Source: Bacteroidales bacterium (GTDB lineage: Bacteria > Bacteroidota > Bacteroidia > Bacteroidales > Tenuifilaceae). From it: a stretch of 64,000 nucleotides of DNA. Both the position numbers and the translations under genes were made by a program. The stretch is taken from the NCBI GenBank assembly GCA_013141385.1, contig JABFRB010000014.1, positions 186,001 to 250,000 on the forward strand, written 5' to 3'. This document shows positions 43,870 to 52,540 of this stretch, piece after piece (the stretch's first letter is position 1; the number at the start of each line of letters is the position of its first letter). Below the pieces are notes generated by a model, which worked only from the letters and a program-made list of their open reading frames with translations, ran no database searches and had not been told where the DNA came from.

Positions 43870-44435
43870 AATATATTACTGTGAGTTAATATAAATATTA
43901 TTTTTTATTTCTTCAGGCGTTAAAAATATTTTAGAATATCTATCGAAAATGTATTTCGAACCGTTAAGCGAGTAAATCCAACTCAATATTTTTCCCAAAC
44001 ATAAATTAACAAAAAAGACGAGCACTCAAAATTGGAATTAGCGAAATGAAACGTTGGGAATTTCAGAACTACCCACCTACTAACTTGCAGCGAATGACAC
44101 ATTTAACAAACCGTTTAAGTTTTAATTACGTATGACCATATATTGTATGCTGGTATCTATTAATTGGTCTACATCTTTTTTCTTTTTTGCTCTATTGTGT
44201 TTACGCCAACTACATAGGCATACATTGCGAAGAGTAAAAGTTTAACTCTATGTTATGTGCATTACAATTCCTTCTTTATCAAAATAATATATATCAATCT
44301 ATATTATTTTTACTTTTTAATCAATCTAGGGAAAAAATCTCTTTTTTGGAATCTTATTTTATATCACCAGCTAATCGATATCGAACAGCTATCCGCTTTA
44401 AAATTGAGTTTTTGAATTCAATGACTAAAGAAATA

Positions 44436-44667
44436 TCAATATCGTTTAGTTAAGCCCGAAGGGCTTGAATATGAATAGCCTCCGGTAACACCGGAGGTGG
44501 TAAGTTTGTTGGTTACTAACCCTGAAAAGGGTTGAATATTTAAACAAAGAAGCATATTCAACCCATTTCAGGGTTGTTTTGTTAGCCTTTATCAACTCCC
44601 CCAATTTCATTGGGGGTTATTCAAATTCAAGTCCTATCAGACTTGTAACTTAACTAAACGACATTGA
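44436..44667. repeat. 232-bp inverted-repeat element with mirrored nested hairpins
   Basis: Terminal arms of 19 bp match at 18 positions (TCAATATCGTTTAGTTAAG at 44436-44454 against 44649-44667). Moving inward, each half repeats the same plan: a first hairpin (44452-44466; 44629-44644), a CTTGAATWTGAATA link, a second hairpin with 8-bp stem and 3-nt loop (44479-44497; 44598-44616), a third hairpin (44518-44533; 44559-44576), and a central GGGTTGAATAT/ATATTCAACCC cruciform. Stem sequences differ between halves but pairing is kept. No ORF is present. It fits a non-autonomous palindromic element. Confidence 0.75.
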
Positions 44668-44694
44668 AAAAATATGTTTAAAATCAACTAATAA

Positions 44695-45159
44695 CTTGTT
44701 TATATTTGGCGAAACCTAGATGTTAATGTATGGCAGAAAATAAGCCAATCCACAGCATGGAAAAGTTGGAGTGGATTTGCATTTGAAAACATCTGTTTTA
44801 AACATTCAAAAAATATTAAACAGGCCATGGGTATCAGCGGTGTTTACTCAGAAGAATCGAGCTATTTATATAAAGGTGATGATACCAATGATGGGTTACA
44901 GATTGATCTTTTAATCGATAGGCAGGATGGGGTGATAAATATCTGCGAAATTAAATTTTATGCTGGTGAATTCTCTATTGATAAGTCGTATGCTACTGTA
45001 CTCAGAAATAAAATTAACGGATTTAAAATTCAAACTGGAACAAAAAAGACTGTTCTACTTACATTTATAAGCACCTTTGGGGTTAAGCAAAATATTCACA
45101 GCATCGGATTAGTGGACAATAACCTGAATCTGAGTGCGCTTTTCAGCAATACTGAATAG
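44695..45159 (+). pseudogene. C-terminal remnant of a DUF234-type AAA ATPase
   Basis: The frame is open from 44695, just after two stop codons, to 45159. It lacks the whole AAA ATPase front. Residues match the end of the ATP-binding proteins with a C-terminal PD-(D/E)XK-like domain: SWSGFAFENICFKHSKNIKQ, then GISGVYSEESS, GLQIDLLIDRQDGVINICEI and KFYAGEF. From memory, full-length relatives are ~380-480 aa with a GFAFERVC-type motif at this spot. The 110-aa stretch from ATG 44827 may still be translatable. The truncation falls right beside the palindromic element. Confidence 0.75.
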
Positions 45160-45162
45160 TGT

Positions 45163-45210
45163 TATATTTGGCGGAATGTATGATTATTAATTAACTTTCC
45201 GCCAAATATA
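45163..45210. terminator. 14-bp palindrome after the ATPase remnant
   Basis: TATATTTGGCGGAA (45163-45176) and TTCCGCCAAATATA (45197-45210) are perfect complements around a 20-nt loop, and one more T-A pair can be added outside. The word TATATTTGGCG also occurs at 44701-44711, so 11-bp direct copies bracket the remnant. It is a possible terminator or element end. Confidence 0.5.
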
Positions 45211-45363
45211 ATTAACGCAGACATATCTCTCAAATCGGCAGGTAATCATTCTGTTTTACTACCAAAGGTAAGAATCTAGCAGGGTCAGGGGTAATTAAAA
45301 AGCGATGCATTTACGAGGATAACTAGCTGAATATTTATTTGTTAATAAATATTTGATAATAGA

Positions 45364-45396
45364 TTTGGATATTTTATACTTTTCGCTTTACATTTG
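45364..45396 (+). promoter_or_regulatory. carAB operon promoter
   Basis: TTTG at 45364-45367 and TACATTTG at 45389-45396 match the Bacteroidota -33/-7 pair with a 21-nt spacer. Transcription would start near 45402, 13 nt before the leader ORF. Confidence 0.6.
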
Positions 45397-45414
45397 TCCG
45401 TTCATTTAAACAAC

Positions 45415-45645
45415 ATGGGTCAAAGTAAAGAAAAGTTACTTTCGCAAAAACATACAGGATTCGAAGATTCTATATCTCATTCTAATATTGACAGTCTGCC
45501 ATTATCGGCAGACTTTTTTTTTGTTCTATCGTTATCATTTCCCGATTCGGAAACTAATGAAATTTCTTCAATAAAAATCTTCCTCAATTCAAGGTCGGCT
45601 AATTACCGACCTTTTTTATGGAATAATCCCAGCAAAAATGGATAA
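45415..45645 (+). CDS. carAB leader peptide (putative attenuation ORF)
   Basis: 76 aa from ATG 45415, which follows the predicted transcription start by about 13 nt. The product (starting MGQSKEKLLSQKHTG) resembles no family and has no signal. The ORF runs through both terminator hairpins, reads the first T-run as Phe-Phe-Phe, and stops at TAA 45643-45645, 8 nt inside carA (ATG 45638). This geometry suits control by translation of the leader, as in enteric pyrBI, rather than a functional protein. Translation is not proven. Confidence 0.45.
   Translation: MGQSKEKLLSQKHTGFEDSISHSNIDSLPLSADFFFVLSLSFPDSETNEISSIKIFLNSRSANYRPFLWNNPSKNG
45493..45522 (+). terminator. carAB leader terminator 1
   Basis: AGTCTGCC (45493-45500) pairs with GGCAGACT (45507-45514) around ATTATC and is followed by nine T. 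It is a strong rho-independent terminator between the promoter and carA, inside the leader ORF. Confidence 0.75.
45591..45617 (+). terminator. carAB leader terminator 2
   Basis: AAGGTCGG (45591-45598) pairs with CCGACCTT (45606-45613) around a 7-nt loop, then a T-run to 45617, 20 nt before the carA ATG. A second terminator so close to the start codon implies regulated read-through. Confidence 0.75.
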
Positions 45646-46714
45646 TATAAAAGCAAAACTGATTCTTGAAGATGGCACTTCACTAATAGGCAACTCCTTT
45701 GGATATCAAGGGGCTTCAGCAGGTGAGTTGGTCTTCAATACGGCAATGACAGGTTACCCTGAAAGTCTTACAGATGCTTCGTACCGAGGGCAAATACTGG
45801 TTGCCACCTATCCACTTATTGGAAACTACGGCGTCCCTGGAAAGGCAACCGAAAATGATATCTTTCAGTTCTGGGAATCGGATAGAATTCAAGTTTCAGG
45901 ATTGGTTGTTGCTGAATATAGCGAATGCTATAGCCACTGGAATGCACAAATGAGTCTCTCGCAATGGCTAATTGAGCATAAAATTCCCGCTATCTCGGGG
46001 ATTGACACCCGAGTACTGACTAAGAAATTGCGAGAAAAAGGGACAACACTTGCTAAAATTGAATTTGATAAAGAGATTCCATTCATCGACCCTAATCAGG
46101 AGGATCTAGTTGGGCAAGTATCAGTAAAAGAAAGAAAAGTTTATGGGAACGGAAAATATCGGATTACACTAGTTGATTGCGGTATTAAGAATAATATTAT
46201 CAGATGCCTGATAAGCAGAGATACCATTGTTACTAGGGTTCCATACAATTACAATTTCAATAACAATGATTGGGATGGCCTTTTTCTATCGAATGGACCG
46301 GGTGATCCTAAGATGAATGAAATTACCATAAAGAATCTTAAAAAGGCTTTGGAGGGTAATAAGCCAATTATGGGAATTTGCCTTGGAAACCAGCTTATGG
46401 CTCTAGCTGCAGGTGCCGATACCTATAAGCTTCCCTATGGTCATCGGAGTCATAATCAACCTGTAATTATGAAAGGTACAGATAGGTGCTTTATTACCTC
46501 CCAAAATCATGGATTTGCAATAGATCAAAAAACACTGCCCGATGAATGGGAGGTACTTTTTGAAAATGCCAACGATGGTACCTGTGAGGGCATTAAGCAT
46601 AAAACAAAACCTTTCTTTGCAGCTCAGTTTCACCCTGAAGCAGCAGGAGGACCTACGGATACTGAGTTTCTATTTGATGAATTTTTATCATTAATTGAAA
46701 AAAATAAGAAATAA
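45638..46714 (+). CDS. carA: Carbamoyl-phosphate synthase small subunit
   Basis: 358 aa. An N-terminal CarA domain (LILEDGTSLIGNSFGYQGAS, FNTAMTGYPESLTD) is followed by a class I glutaminase with the nucleophile Cys in GICLGNQLMALAAG and the His-Glu pair in FHPEAAGGPTDTEFLFDEF. It releases ammonia from glutamine and passes it to CarB for carbamoyl phosphate, the precursor of pyrimidines and arginine. The leader suggests attenuation. carB follows after 111 nt that hold a repeat. Confidence 0.96.
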   Translation: MDNIKAKLILEDGTSLIGNSFGYQGASAGELVFNTAMTGYPESLTDASYRGQILVATYPLIGNYGVPGKATENDIFQFWESDRIQVSGLVVAEYSECYSHWNAQMSLSQWLIEHKIPAISGIDTRVLTKKLREKGTTLAKIEFDKEIPFIDPNQEDLVGQVSVKERKVYGNGKYRITLVDCGIKNNIIRCLISRDTIVTRVPYNYNFNNNDWDGLFLSNGPGDPKMNEITIKNLKKALEGNKPIMGICLGNQLMALAAGADTYKLPYGHRSHNQPVIMKGTDRCFITSQNHGFAIDQKTLPDEWEVLFENANDGTCEGIKHKTKPFFAAQFHPEAAGGPTDTEFLFDEFLSLIEKNKK

Positions 46715-46719
46715 TATGT

Positions 46720-46800
46720 CAATAAAAGATAAACACAGAGTTTCACGGAGGAGCAACAGAGGTGCACAGAGTTTTTCTCTGTGTTACTCTGTGAAAGAAT
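46720..46800. repeat. CACAGAG/CTCTGTG repeat between carA and carB
   Basis: The gap holds several copies of CACAGAG (in ACACAGAGTTTCACGGAGG and GTGCACAGAG) and their complement (CTCTGTG, ACTCTGTGAAA). CACAGAG TTTTT CTCTGTG forms a 7-bp hairpin. It resembles dispersed CACAGAG/CACGGAG intergenic repeats and is related in style to the block at 9746-9990. Confidence 0.5.
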
Positions 46801-46825
46801 ATTTTAATTTATAATTGACCAACAG

Positions 46826-49800
46826 ATGAAAAGTCAATATAAAAAGATACTTGTGCTCGGTTCAGGAGCACTGAAAATAGGCGAAGCTGGCGAATTTGAC
46901 TATAGCGGTTCACAAGCATTGAAAGCGTTGAAAGAGGAGGATATTAAAACTGTTCTTATCAATCCAAATATTGCTACAGTTCAAACCAGTAAAGGGATTG
47001 CAGATAAGGTGTATTTTCTTCCTGTAACGCCCTATTTTGTTGAAAAGGTTATTGAGAAGGAACGACCGGATGGGATTTATCTCTCATTTGGAGGTCAAAC
47101 AGCCTTGAACTGTGGCACAACTCTCTATAACACCGGTGTACTCTCAAAGTATAATATTGAGGTATTAGGTACACCTGTTGAAACTATTATCAATACAGAA
47201 AATCGTGAACTATTTGCTGGTAAACTCAGGGAAATTGACGTTAAAACACCCAAGAGTATTGCAGTTGAAAGTATTGAGGATGCAATTGGAGCAGCGAAAA
47301 CAATTGGATTTCCGCTAATTATTCGTGCTGCATTTACACTTGGCGGTCAAGGTAGTGGATTCTGCTCCAATGATGAGGAACTCAAGGCACTTGCAACTAA
47401 TGCATTCTCATACTCATCGCAAATACTTGTTGAAGAATCGCTTAAAGGGTGGAAAGAGGTTGAATACGAGGTGGTGCGTGATAGATTTGATAATTGTATT
47501 ACGGTTTGTAATATGGAAAACCTAGATCCTCTTGGAATTCATACCGGGGAAAGTATTGTTGTTGCTCCATCGCAAACACTATCGAACTCGGAATATCACA
47601 AACTGAGAACACTAGCTATAAAGATAATTCGACACTTAGGTGTTGTTGGAGAGTGTAATGTTCAATACGCACTCGACCCCGATAGTGAGGATTATAGAGT
47701 AATTGAAGTGAATGCCCGCTTATCTCGCTCATCAGCATTGGCTTCAAAGGCCACAGGCTACCCGTTAGCTTTTATAGCTGCCAAATTAGGTTTAGGTTAT
47801 GGGTTACATCAACTTAAGAATTCAGTTACACAAACCACTACCGCTTGCTTTGAGCCAGCCCTTGACTATATAGTAGTTAAGATACCAAGATGGGACTTAA
47901 ATAAATTCCAAGGGGTAACCCGCGAGATTGGCTCGTCGATGAAAAGCGTTGGTGAGGTAATGGCGATAGGAAGAACATTTGAAGAGGCTATTCAAAAAGG
48001 GTTGAGAATGGTTGGACAGGGAATGCATGGATTGGTTGCCAACCCAAAGATATCATACTCAGACCTTGAGGAATCACTCTCCCACCCTACCGATCAACGA
48101 ATTTTTGCAGTAGCAGAGGCTTTAGAAAAAGGGTGGTCCATTGAAAAGATTCATAAGCTGACCGCAATTGATGTCTGGTTTTTAGAGAAATTGGCAAACA
48201 TAACAACCTTTAAACAAACGCTAGAGAAAATAAAATCAATAGATAATCTTGATTTTGACACCCTGTACATTGCAAAACGAATGGGATTCTCTGATTTTCA
48301 ACTTGCGAGATTAATTTTCAATCCATTACCAATTGAAATTGAGAGTTATCAAAATATCGTAAGAGAGTATCGAAAAAAATTAGGGATATATCCTGTAGTT
48401 AAACAAATTGACACACTTGCTGCTGAATATCCCTCATCAACAGCATACATGTATATAACCTATAATGGGAGTGAAAATGATGTAATCTATGATAAAAAGG
48501 ATAAATCTGTTATAGTACTGGGTTCAGGAGCATATCGAATTGGTAGTTCCGTTGAATTCGACTGGTGCACAGTAAGCGCAGTGAATGAAATCCGAAAAAT
48601 GGGATACAGATCCGTAATGATTAATTACAATCCCGAAACGGTAAGCACCGATTACGATATCTGTGATCGGCTTTACTTCGATGAGCTAACCTTTGAGCGT
48701 GTTCTAGATATTATTGAGATTGAGAAACCTATCGGTGTAATCGTTTCAGTTGGCGGTCAAATTCCCAATAATCTGGCAATGAGGTTGTATAATGCAGGGA
48801 TCAAAATTTTAGGCACAACTCCAGAAAACATTGATAGAGCCGAAGATCGGCAAAAATTTTCCGAGATGCTTGACAGGTTGCTGATTGACCAACCTCGTTG
48901 GAAACAACTCTCAACCTTTGATGAGGTCGAAAAATTTGTTGGTGAGGTTGGATACCCCGTTTTGATTCGCCCATCATATATACTCTCCGGTTCAGCGATG
49001 AATGTTGTTTCAAACTCTTATGAATTAAAGGACTATCTTCAATTAGCGGCGAATGTATCAAAGAATCACCCTGTGGTGGTCAGTGAATTTATCGAAGGTG
49101 CAAAAGAGATTGAATACGATGCTGTTGCTAACAATGGTGAAGTGATGATGGATGCAATATCGGAACATGTTGAGTTTGCAGGGGTTCACTCAGGAGACGC
49201 AACATTGGTATTTCCACCCCAAAAATTGTACTTCGAAACCATTCGTAGAATACGTAAGATTGCACGCAATATTGCAAAGGAGCTAAATATCACAGGGCCT
49301 TTCAACATGCAACTACTTGCAAAGAACAATGATGTTAAAGTGATTGAATGTAATCTTCGCGCAAGTCGTAGTTTCCCTTTTGTTTCAAAGGTACTTGGAT
49401 ACAATTTTATTGGAGCGGCAACCAACTTTATGCTAGGCAGAATGCCTAACTCTTTACCACCATCGATGTTTGAGATTGATCATGTGGGAATTAAAGCTTC
49501 ACAGTTTTCGTTTAGTCGACTTTCAAAAGCCGACCCAATACTTGGCGTTGAAATGGCCTCAACAGGTGAGGTGGGTTGTATCGGCAACGATTTTGATGAT
49601 GCTCTGATTAAAGCAATGCTTTCAGTTGGTCATCGAATTCCACAGAAAAGCATTCTGATTTCATCAGGTCCATTAAGATCGAAGATTGCACTTGTTGAAC
49701 CATTAATTCTCTTGCAACAGCAAGGGTTTACAATCTATGCAACCAAAGGGACCGCTAAGTTTATGAAAGAAAATGGAGTAAGTGCAATCCCTGTTGCTTG

Positions 49801-50047
49801 GCCTGATGAATCTGACTCGCCTAATAGTATAGAACTTATCAAAAATCGTCAAGTTGAAATGGTAATCAATGTTCCAAAGAATTTATCGAGAAAAGAGCTA
49901 GATAACGACTACTCAATACGCCGCTCAGCTATCGATTTCAATGTACCATTAATAACAAATGCCCGACTTGCCTCAGCATTTCTATTTGCTATCTGCAATA
50001 AGAAGATTGAGGATCTGGATATTAGAAGTTGGGATGAGTATATATAA
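46826..50047 (+). CDS. carB: Carbamoyl-phosphate synthase large subunit
   Basis: 1073 aa, full length. It has two homologous ATP-grasp synthase halves: KILVLGSGALKIGEAGEFDY / EVNARLSRSSALASKATGYP in the first, and VIVLGSGAYRIGSSVEFDW / ECNLRASRSFPFVSKVLG in the second. A C-terminal methylglyoxal synthase-like allosteric domain (from about 935; GFTIYATKGTAKFMKENGV) binds regulators such as UMP. It makes carbamoyl phosphate from bicarbonate, ammonia and two ATP with CarA. Confidence 0.97.
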   Translation: MKSQYKKILVLGSGALKIGEAGEFDYSGSQALKALKEEDIKTVLINPNIATVQTSKGIADKVYFLPVTPYFVEKVIEKERPDGIYLSFGGQTALNCGTTLYNTGVLSKYNIEVLGTPVETIINTENRELFAGKLREIDVKTPKSIAVESIEDAIGAAKTIGFPLIIRAAFTLGGQGSGFCSNDEELKALATNAFSYSSQILVEESLKGWKEVEYEVVRDRFDNCITVCNMENLDPLGIHTGESIVVAPSQTLSNSEYHKLRTLAIKIIRHLGVVGECNVQYALDPDSEDYRVIEVNARLSRSSALASKATGYPLAFIAAKLGLGYGLHQLKNSVTQTTTACFEPALDYIVVKIPRWDLNKFQGVTREIGSSMKSVGEVMAIGRTFEEAIQKGLRMVGQGMHGLVANPKISYSDLEESLSHPTDQRIFAVAEALEKGWSIEKIHKLTAIDVWFLEKLANITTFKQTLEKIKSIDNLDFDTLYIAKRMGFSDFQLARLIFNPLPIEIESYQNIVREYRKKLGIYPVVKQIDTLAAEYPSSTAYMYITYNGSENDVIYDKKDKSVIVLGSGAYRIGSSVEFDWCTVSAVNEIRKMGYRSVMINYNPETVSTDYDICDRLYFDELTFERVLDIIEIEKPIGVIVSVGGQIPNNLAMRLYNAGIKILGTTPENIDRAEDRQKFSEMLDRLLIDQPRWKQLSTFDEVEKFVGEVGYPVLIRPSYILSGSAMNVVSNSYELKDYLQLAANVSKNHPVVVSEFIEGAKEIEYDAVANNGEVMMDAISEHVEFAGVHSGDATLVFPPQKLYFETIRRIRKIARNIAKELNITGPFNMQLLAKNNDVKVIECNLRASRSFPFVSKVLGYNFIGAATNFMLGRMPNSLPPSMFEIDHVGIKASQFSFSRLSKADPILGVEMASTGEVGCIGNDFDDALIKAMLSVGHRIPQKSILISSGPLRSKIALVEPLILLQQQGFTIYATKGTAKFMKENGVSAIPVAWPDESDSPNSIELIKNRQVEMVINVPKNLSRKELDNDYSIRRSAIDFNVPLITNARLASAFLFAICNKKIEDLDIRSWDEYI

Positions 50048-50159
50048 GTAGTTGACAAGTGTATAAGCCAATAAGTATAAAAGTTATTATTTTGCAGTGA
50101 TGCAGTATTAAAAATCAAAGCGGTACTACAAAAAATCTATACTGCATTACTACAATGTT

Positions 50160-51536
50160 TTACTTTAACCCATACCTATCCACCAAGTAAATTAGCGATG
50201 CCATTGTAGCACTACCCTGTTCTAGAAAATCCTTGTTAATCCTTTCAAACGTATCGTAACCGCTATGGTGATAATCGAAATAATGAGTTGGATCTGCCAT
50301 TAATTCTGCTAAAACAGTATTTTGATCCTTCAAAAACCCAATATCCACTCCGCTTCCCTCGTTTATAAAATTATTAATACCATAGGGTTTAAAAAAACTA
50401 CTATAAAGTTCTACTTTCCTAAAATTAATATCATCCGTTTCTAAAGAAAAACCAATAGGCTTATCACAACCACCATCGGATTCAAGTGCAAAAATATGTT
50501 TCTCGTTATTTAAACGAGCCATTTCAGCATACTTTCTTCCTCCGCGTTGATTCATCTCCTCGTCCATAAATATTACAACTCTAAGTGTTCTTTTTGGATG
50601 ATATCCAATTTTACTAAAAATACGCCAAACATCAATGGATTGAACGCAACCACCACCATCATCGTGAGCACCCTCCGTAATATCCCAAGTATCAAGATGT
50701 CCACCAACAGTAATTATCTCATCGGAGAACTCGCTACCCTTTATCTCACCAATAACATTGTAGGATTTTTCATCGCTTAAAAATTTACAATCGGATTTTA
50801 GGTAAAGGCTTAGGGTAGAATCTTCTTTAAGTAGTTTACTCAGAATATCAGCATGTACTGTAGAAACAGCAAAAGCAGGGATTTCCTTAGAATCTCTATA
50901 CCTCATAACACCAGTATGTGGAAAAGTGTCAATTGCAGTTGTACACGATCTTACCAAAATAGCCGCTGCACCATATTTTGCAGCAACGGATGCTCCCGCA
51001 AATCTAAATCCAACTACCTCCCCGTATGCCTCAAACGAATTTATTTTATTAGGATCCATGGGCTTGTTGAAGAATACTATTTTCCCTTTCACAATCCTTT
51101 CGCCCAACTCATCCAATTCCTCAAAGGATTTTACCTCAACAACCTCCGCTTTAATGCCATTTGCCGATGTGCCAACTGAATTTCCTAAAGCACAAACTGC
51201 AAGGTTAATTTTATCCTTTTTTGAAGAGTATACTGTACCTACTTCCTTTGCTCCCCTATCCCAATGTGTAACAGTGCATTCCTGAAGGTAAACTGTATCA
51301 AATTTCTCGCCCTCCATCACCTCCTTCATATACTCAATTGCCTTAATTGAAATTGAAGTACCACAAAGTCTATTCGGGTAATTCTTACTTAGAATTCTAA
51401 GATTATGATAAGAAGTTGAGTCGCAACTTGCAGTTTTATAAATATCTGCGATGACATCCTTATCGCTTCTGGGTGAACACCCAACAGCAATTAATAAAAT
51501 TGCACTTAGTTGTAAAAGGAGAGTCTTATAGTTCAT
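50160..51536 (-). CDS. M28-family metallopeptidase lipoprotein
   Basis: 458 aa from ATG 51536. The frame continues to 51674, but those 46 codons come from the palindromic repeat at 51591-51660 and would hide the lipoprotein signal (LLLQLSAILLIAVGC). A PA domain (about 100-235) precedes the M28 catalytic domain, whose zinc ligands are in TVGGHLDTWD, GAHDDGGGC, FMDEEMNQRGG, LESDGG and HYFDYHHSGYDTF. The layout resembles carboxypeptidase Q. It should cleave peptides or dipeptides in the periplasm or at the outer membrane. It is a single gene, convergent with carB. Confidence 0.92.
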   Translation of the reverse strand: MNYKTLLLQLSAILLIAVGCSPRSDKDVIADIYKTASCDSTSYHNLRILSKNYPNRLCGTSISIKAIEYMKEVMEGEKFDTVYLQECTVTHWDRGAKEVGTVYSSKKDKINLAVCALGNSVGTSANGIKAEVVEVKSFEELDELGERIVKGKIVFFNKPMDPNKINSFEAYGEVVGFRFAGASVAAKYGAAAILVRSCTTAIDTFPHTGVMRYRDSKEIPAFAVSTVHADILSKLLKEDSTLSLYLKSDCKFLSDEKSYNVIGEIKGSEFSDEIITVGGHLDTWDITEGAHDDGGGCVQSIDVWRIFSKIGYHPKRTLRVVIFMDEEMNQRGGRKYAEMARLNNEKHIFALESDGGCDKPIGFSLETDDINFRKVELYSSFFKPYGINNFINEGSGVDIGFLKDQNTVLAELMADPTHYFDYHHSGYDTFERINKDFLEQGSATMASLIYLVDRYGLK

Positions 51537-51590
51537 AATTATAAAATTTGATTGTCCGCAATAATACCTAGTGAAAAATAAATAATCCAA

Positions 51591-51660
51591 ATTGTCATTC
51601 CTGCGAATGCAGGAATCCATCTCTTTAACTAGATTCCGGGACTTCGCCCGGAATGACAAT
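51591..51660. repeat. 70-bp palindromic repeat with two inner hairpins
   Basis: Outer arms ATTGTCATTCC (51591-51601) and GGAATGACAAT (51650-51660) are perfect. Inside are two hairpins: TTCCTGC GAAT GCAGGAA and ATTCCGGG ACTTCG CCCGGAAT. Such CATTCC...GGAATG units are common dispersed repeats in many genomes, like the dRS3 words of Neisseria. Its reverse strand gives a false protein start for the M28 gene. Confidence 0.75.
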
Positions 51661-51837
51661 GGAGTGTGTTTCACTTATAGGTAATATAGTGTATATGCAT
51701 ATTATAAAACATAGTACAAACTTACGATTGATTTACTTCATTCTGATAATGTTGATATATATCAACTGAAATTCTAAATCACTTTTAAGACATTTTGCCA
51801 TTTGAAATGTTTCTGTATCAGTAGATATAGATTGAAT

Positions 51838-52374
51838 ATGAACAAAAAGGTTTACTTAATGATTGCTGCAATTACTGTGGCTATCATTTTTAGTTGTGTA
51901 AATAGTGCTTAAACACAGTCAAATGCCATGAAAACTGTTGATAAAATAGATTTGGAACGTTATATGGGTAAATGGTACGAGATTGCTCGATTCCCTCACT
52001 CATTTGAGAAAGGGTTGGTTGGAGTTTCAGCAACCTACTCACTAAAGAAAAACGGGAAGGTAGAGGTTATAAATCAAGGATTCAAAGAATCGTTATCGGG
52101 CAAACTGAAACGTGCAAAAGGGTTTGCCAAAGTACCCGATCCTAATGTTCCAGGTAGGTTTATGGTATATTTTTTCTGGCCTTTCGGGGGGGAGTATTTG
52201 ATTCTTGATTTGGACGAAAACTATCAGTATGTATTGGTTGGTAGCTCCTCTAAAAATTATCTTTGGATATTAAGTCGATCAATAAAAATGGATGAGCCTA
52301 CCTATAATATTTTAATCAATAAAGTCGAATCTTTAGGATTTGATACTTCAAGACTTGAAAAAGTTCCTCAATAA
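51838..52374 (+). pseudogene. blc: Blc-type lipocalin with an in-frame stop after its lipoprotein signal
   Basis: ATG 51838 starts a lipoprotein signal (KVYLMIAAITVAIIFSC) that meets TAA at 51910-51912. The same frame continues without a gap into ATG 51928 and a 148-aa lipocalin: LERYMGKWYEIARFPHSFEK (GxW motif), ATYSLKKNGKVEVINQG, VYFFWPFGGEYLILDLDENY and WILSRS. A CAA to TAA change would explain the stop. Without it this would be an outer-membrane lipoprotein that binds fatty acids or lysophospholipids. If translation starts at 51928, a cytoplasmic lipocalin may still be made. Confidence 0.8.
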
Positions 52375-52540
52375 AAGGATTTAAGAACCAATTTCCCCAG
52401 AATATTTTTCTTTAAAATCACCAAATAAACCAATAACCAATTTTATTGTTGTATCTCTCATAAATTTAAACGCTCGTTTGATTATTTTTCAATCTTTTTC
52501 TTATTTTTGATTTTTTTATAAAATCCTAAACATTTTTAGT

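Larger units (their letters stand above)
43511..44435. other. Retron upstream region and non-coding flank
   Basis: 43511-43619 is the leader before the 74-aa gene, 43620-43832 the candidate ncRNA and 43839-43869 its promoter. From about 43880 to 44435 there is only AT-rich sequence with a short palindrome around 43943-43959 (TCGAAA...TTTCGA) and no credible gene. Confidence 0.55.
45160..45637. other. Intergenic region and carAB leader
   Basis: The first part has a 14-bp palindrome (45163-45210) and then unremarkable AT-rich sequence. From 45364 it holds the carAB promoter and a 236-nt leader with a short ORF and two terminators, described separately. Confidence 0.65.

Noticed and set aside
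43578-43920. Integron attC-like words (GTTAGGC and AACGCCTGAAG)
   Set aside because: The matching partner boxes and the fold-back arrangement of an attC site are missing, and no integrase is present.
43621-43973. ACTCGCTTAA/TTAAGCGAGT inverted repeat as the retron a1/a2 arms
   Set aside because: The outer copy (43964-43973) lies upstream of the best promoter and the 353-nt span is long for msr-msd, so it is probably not in the RNA.
44250-44453. 67-aa ORF before the palindromic element
   Set aside because: It ends inside the terminal repeat of the element and has no recognisable features or start signal.
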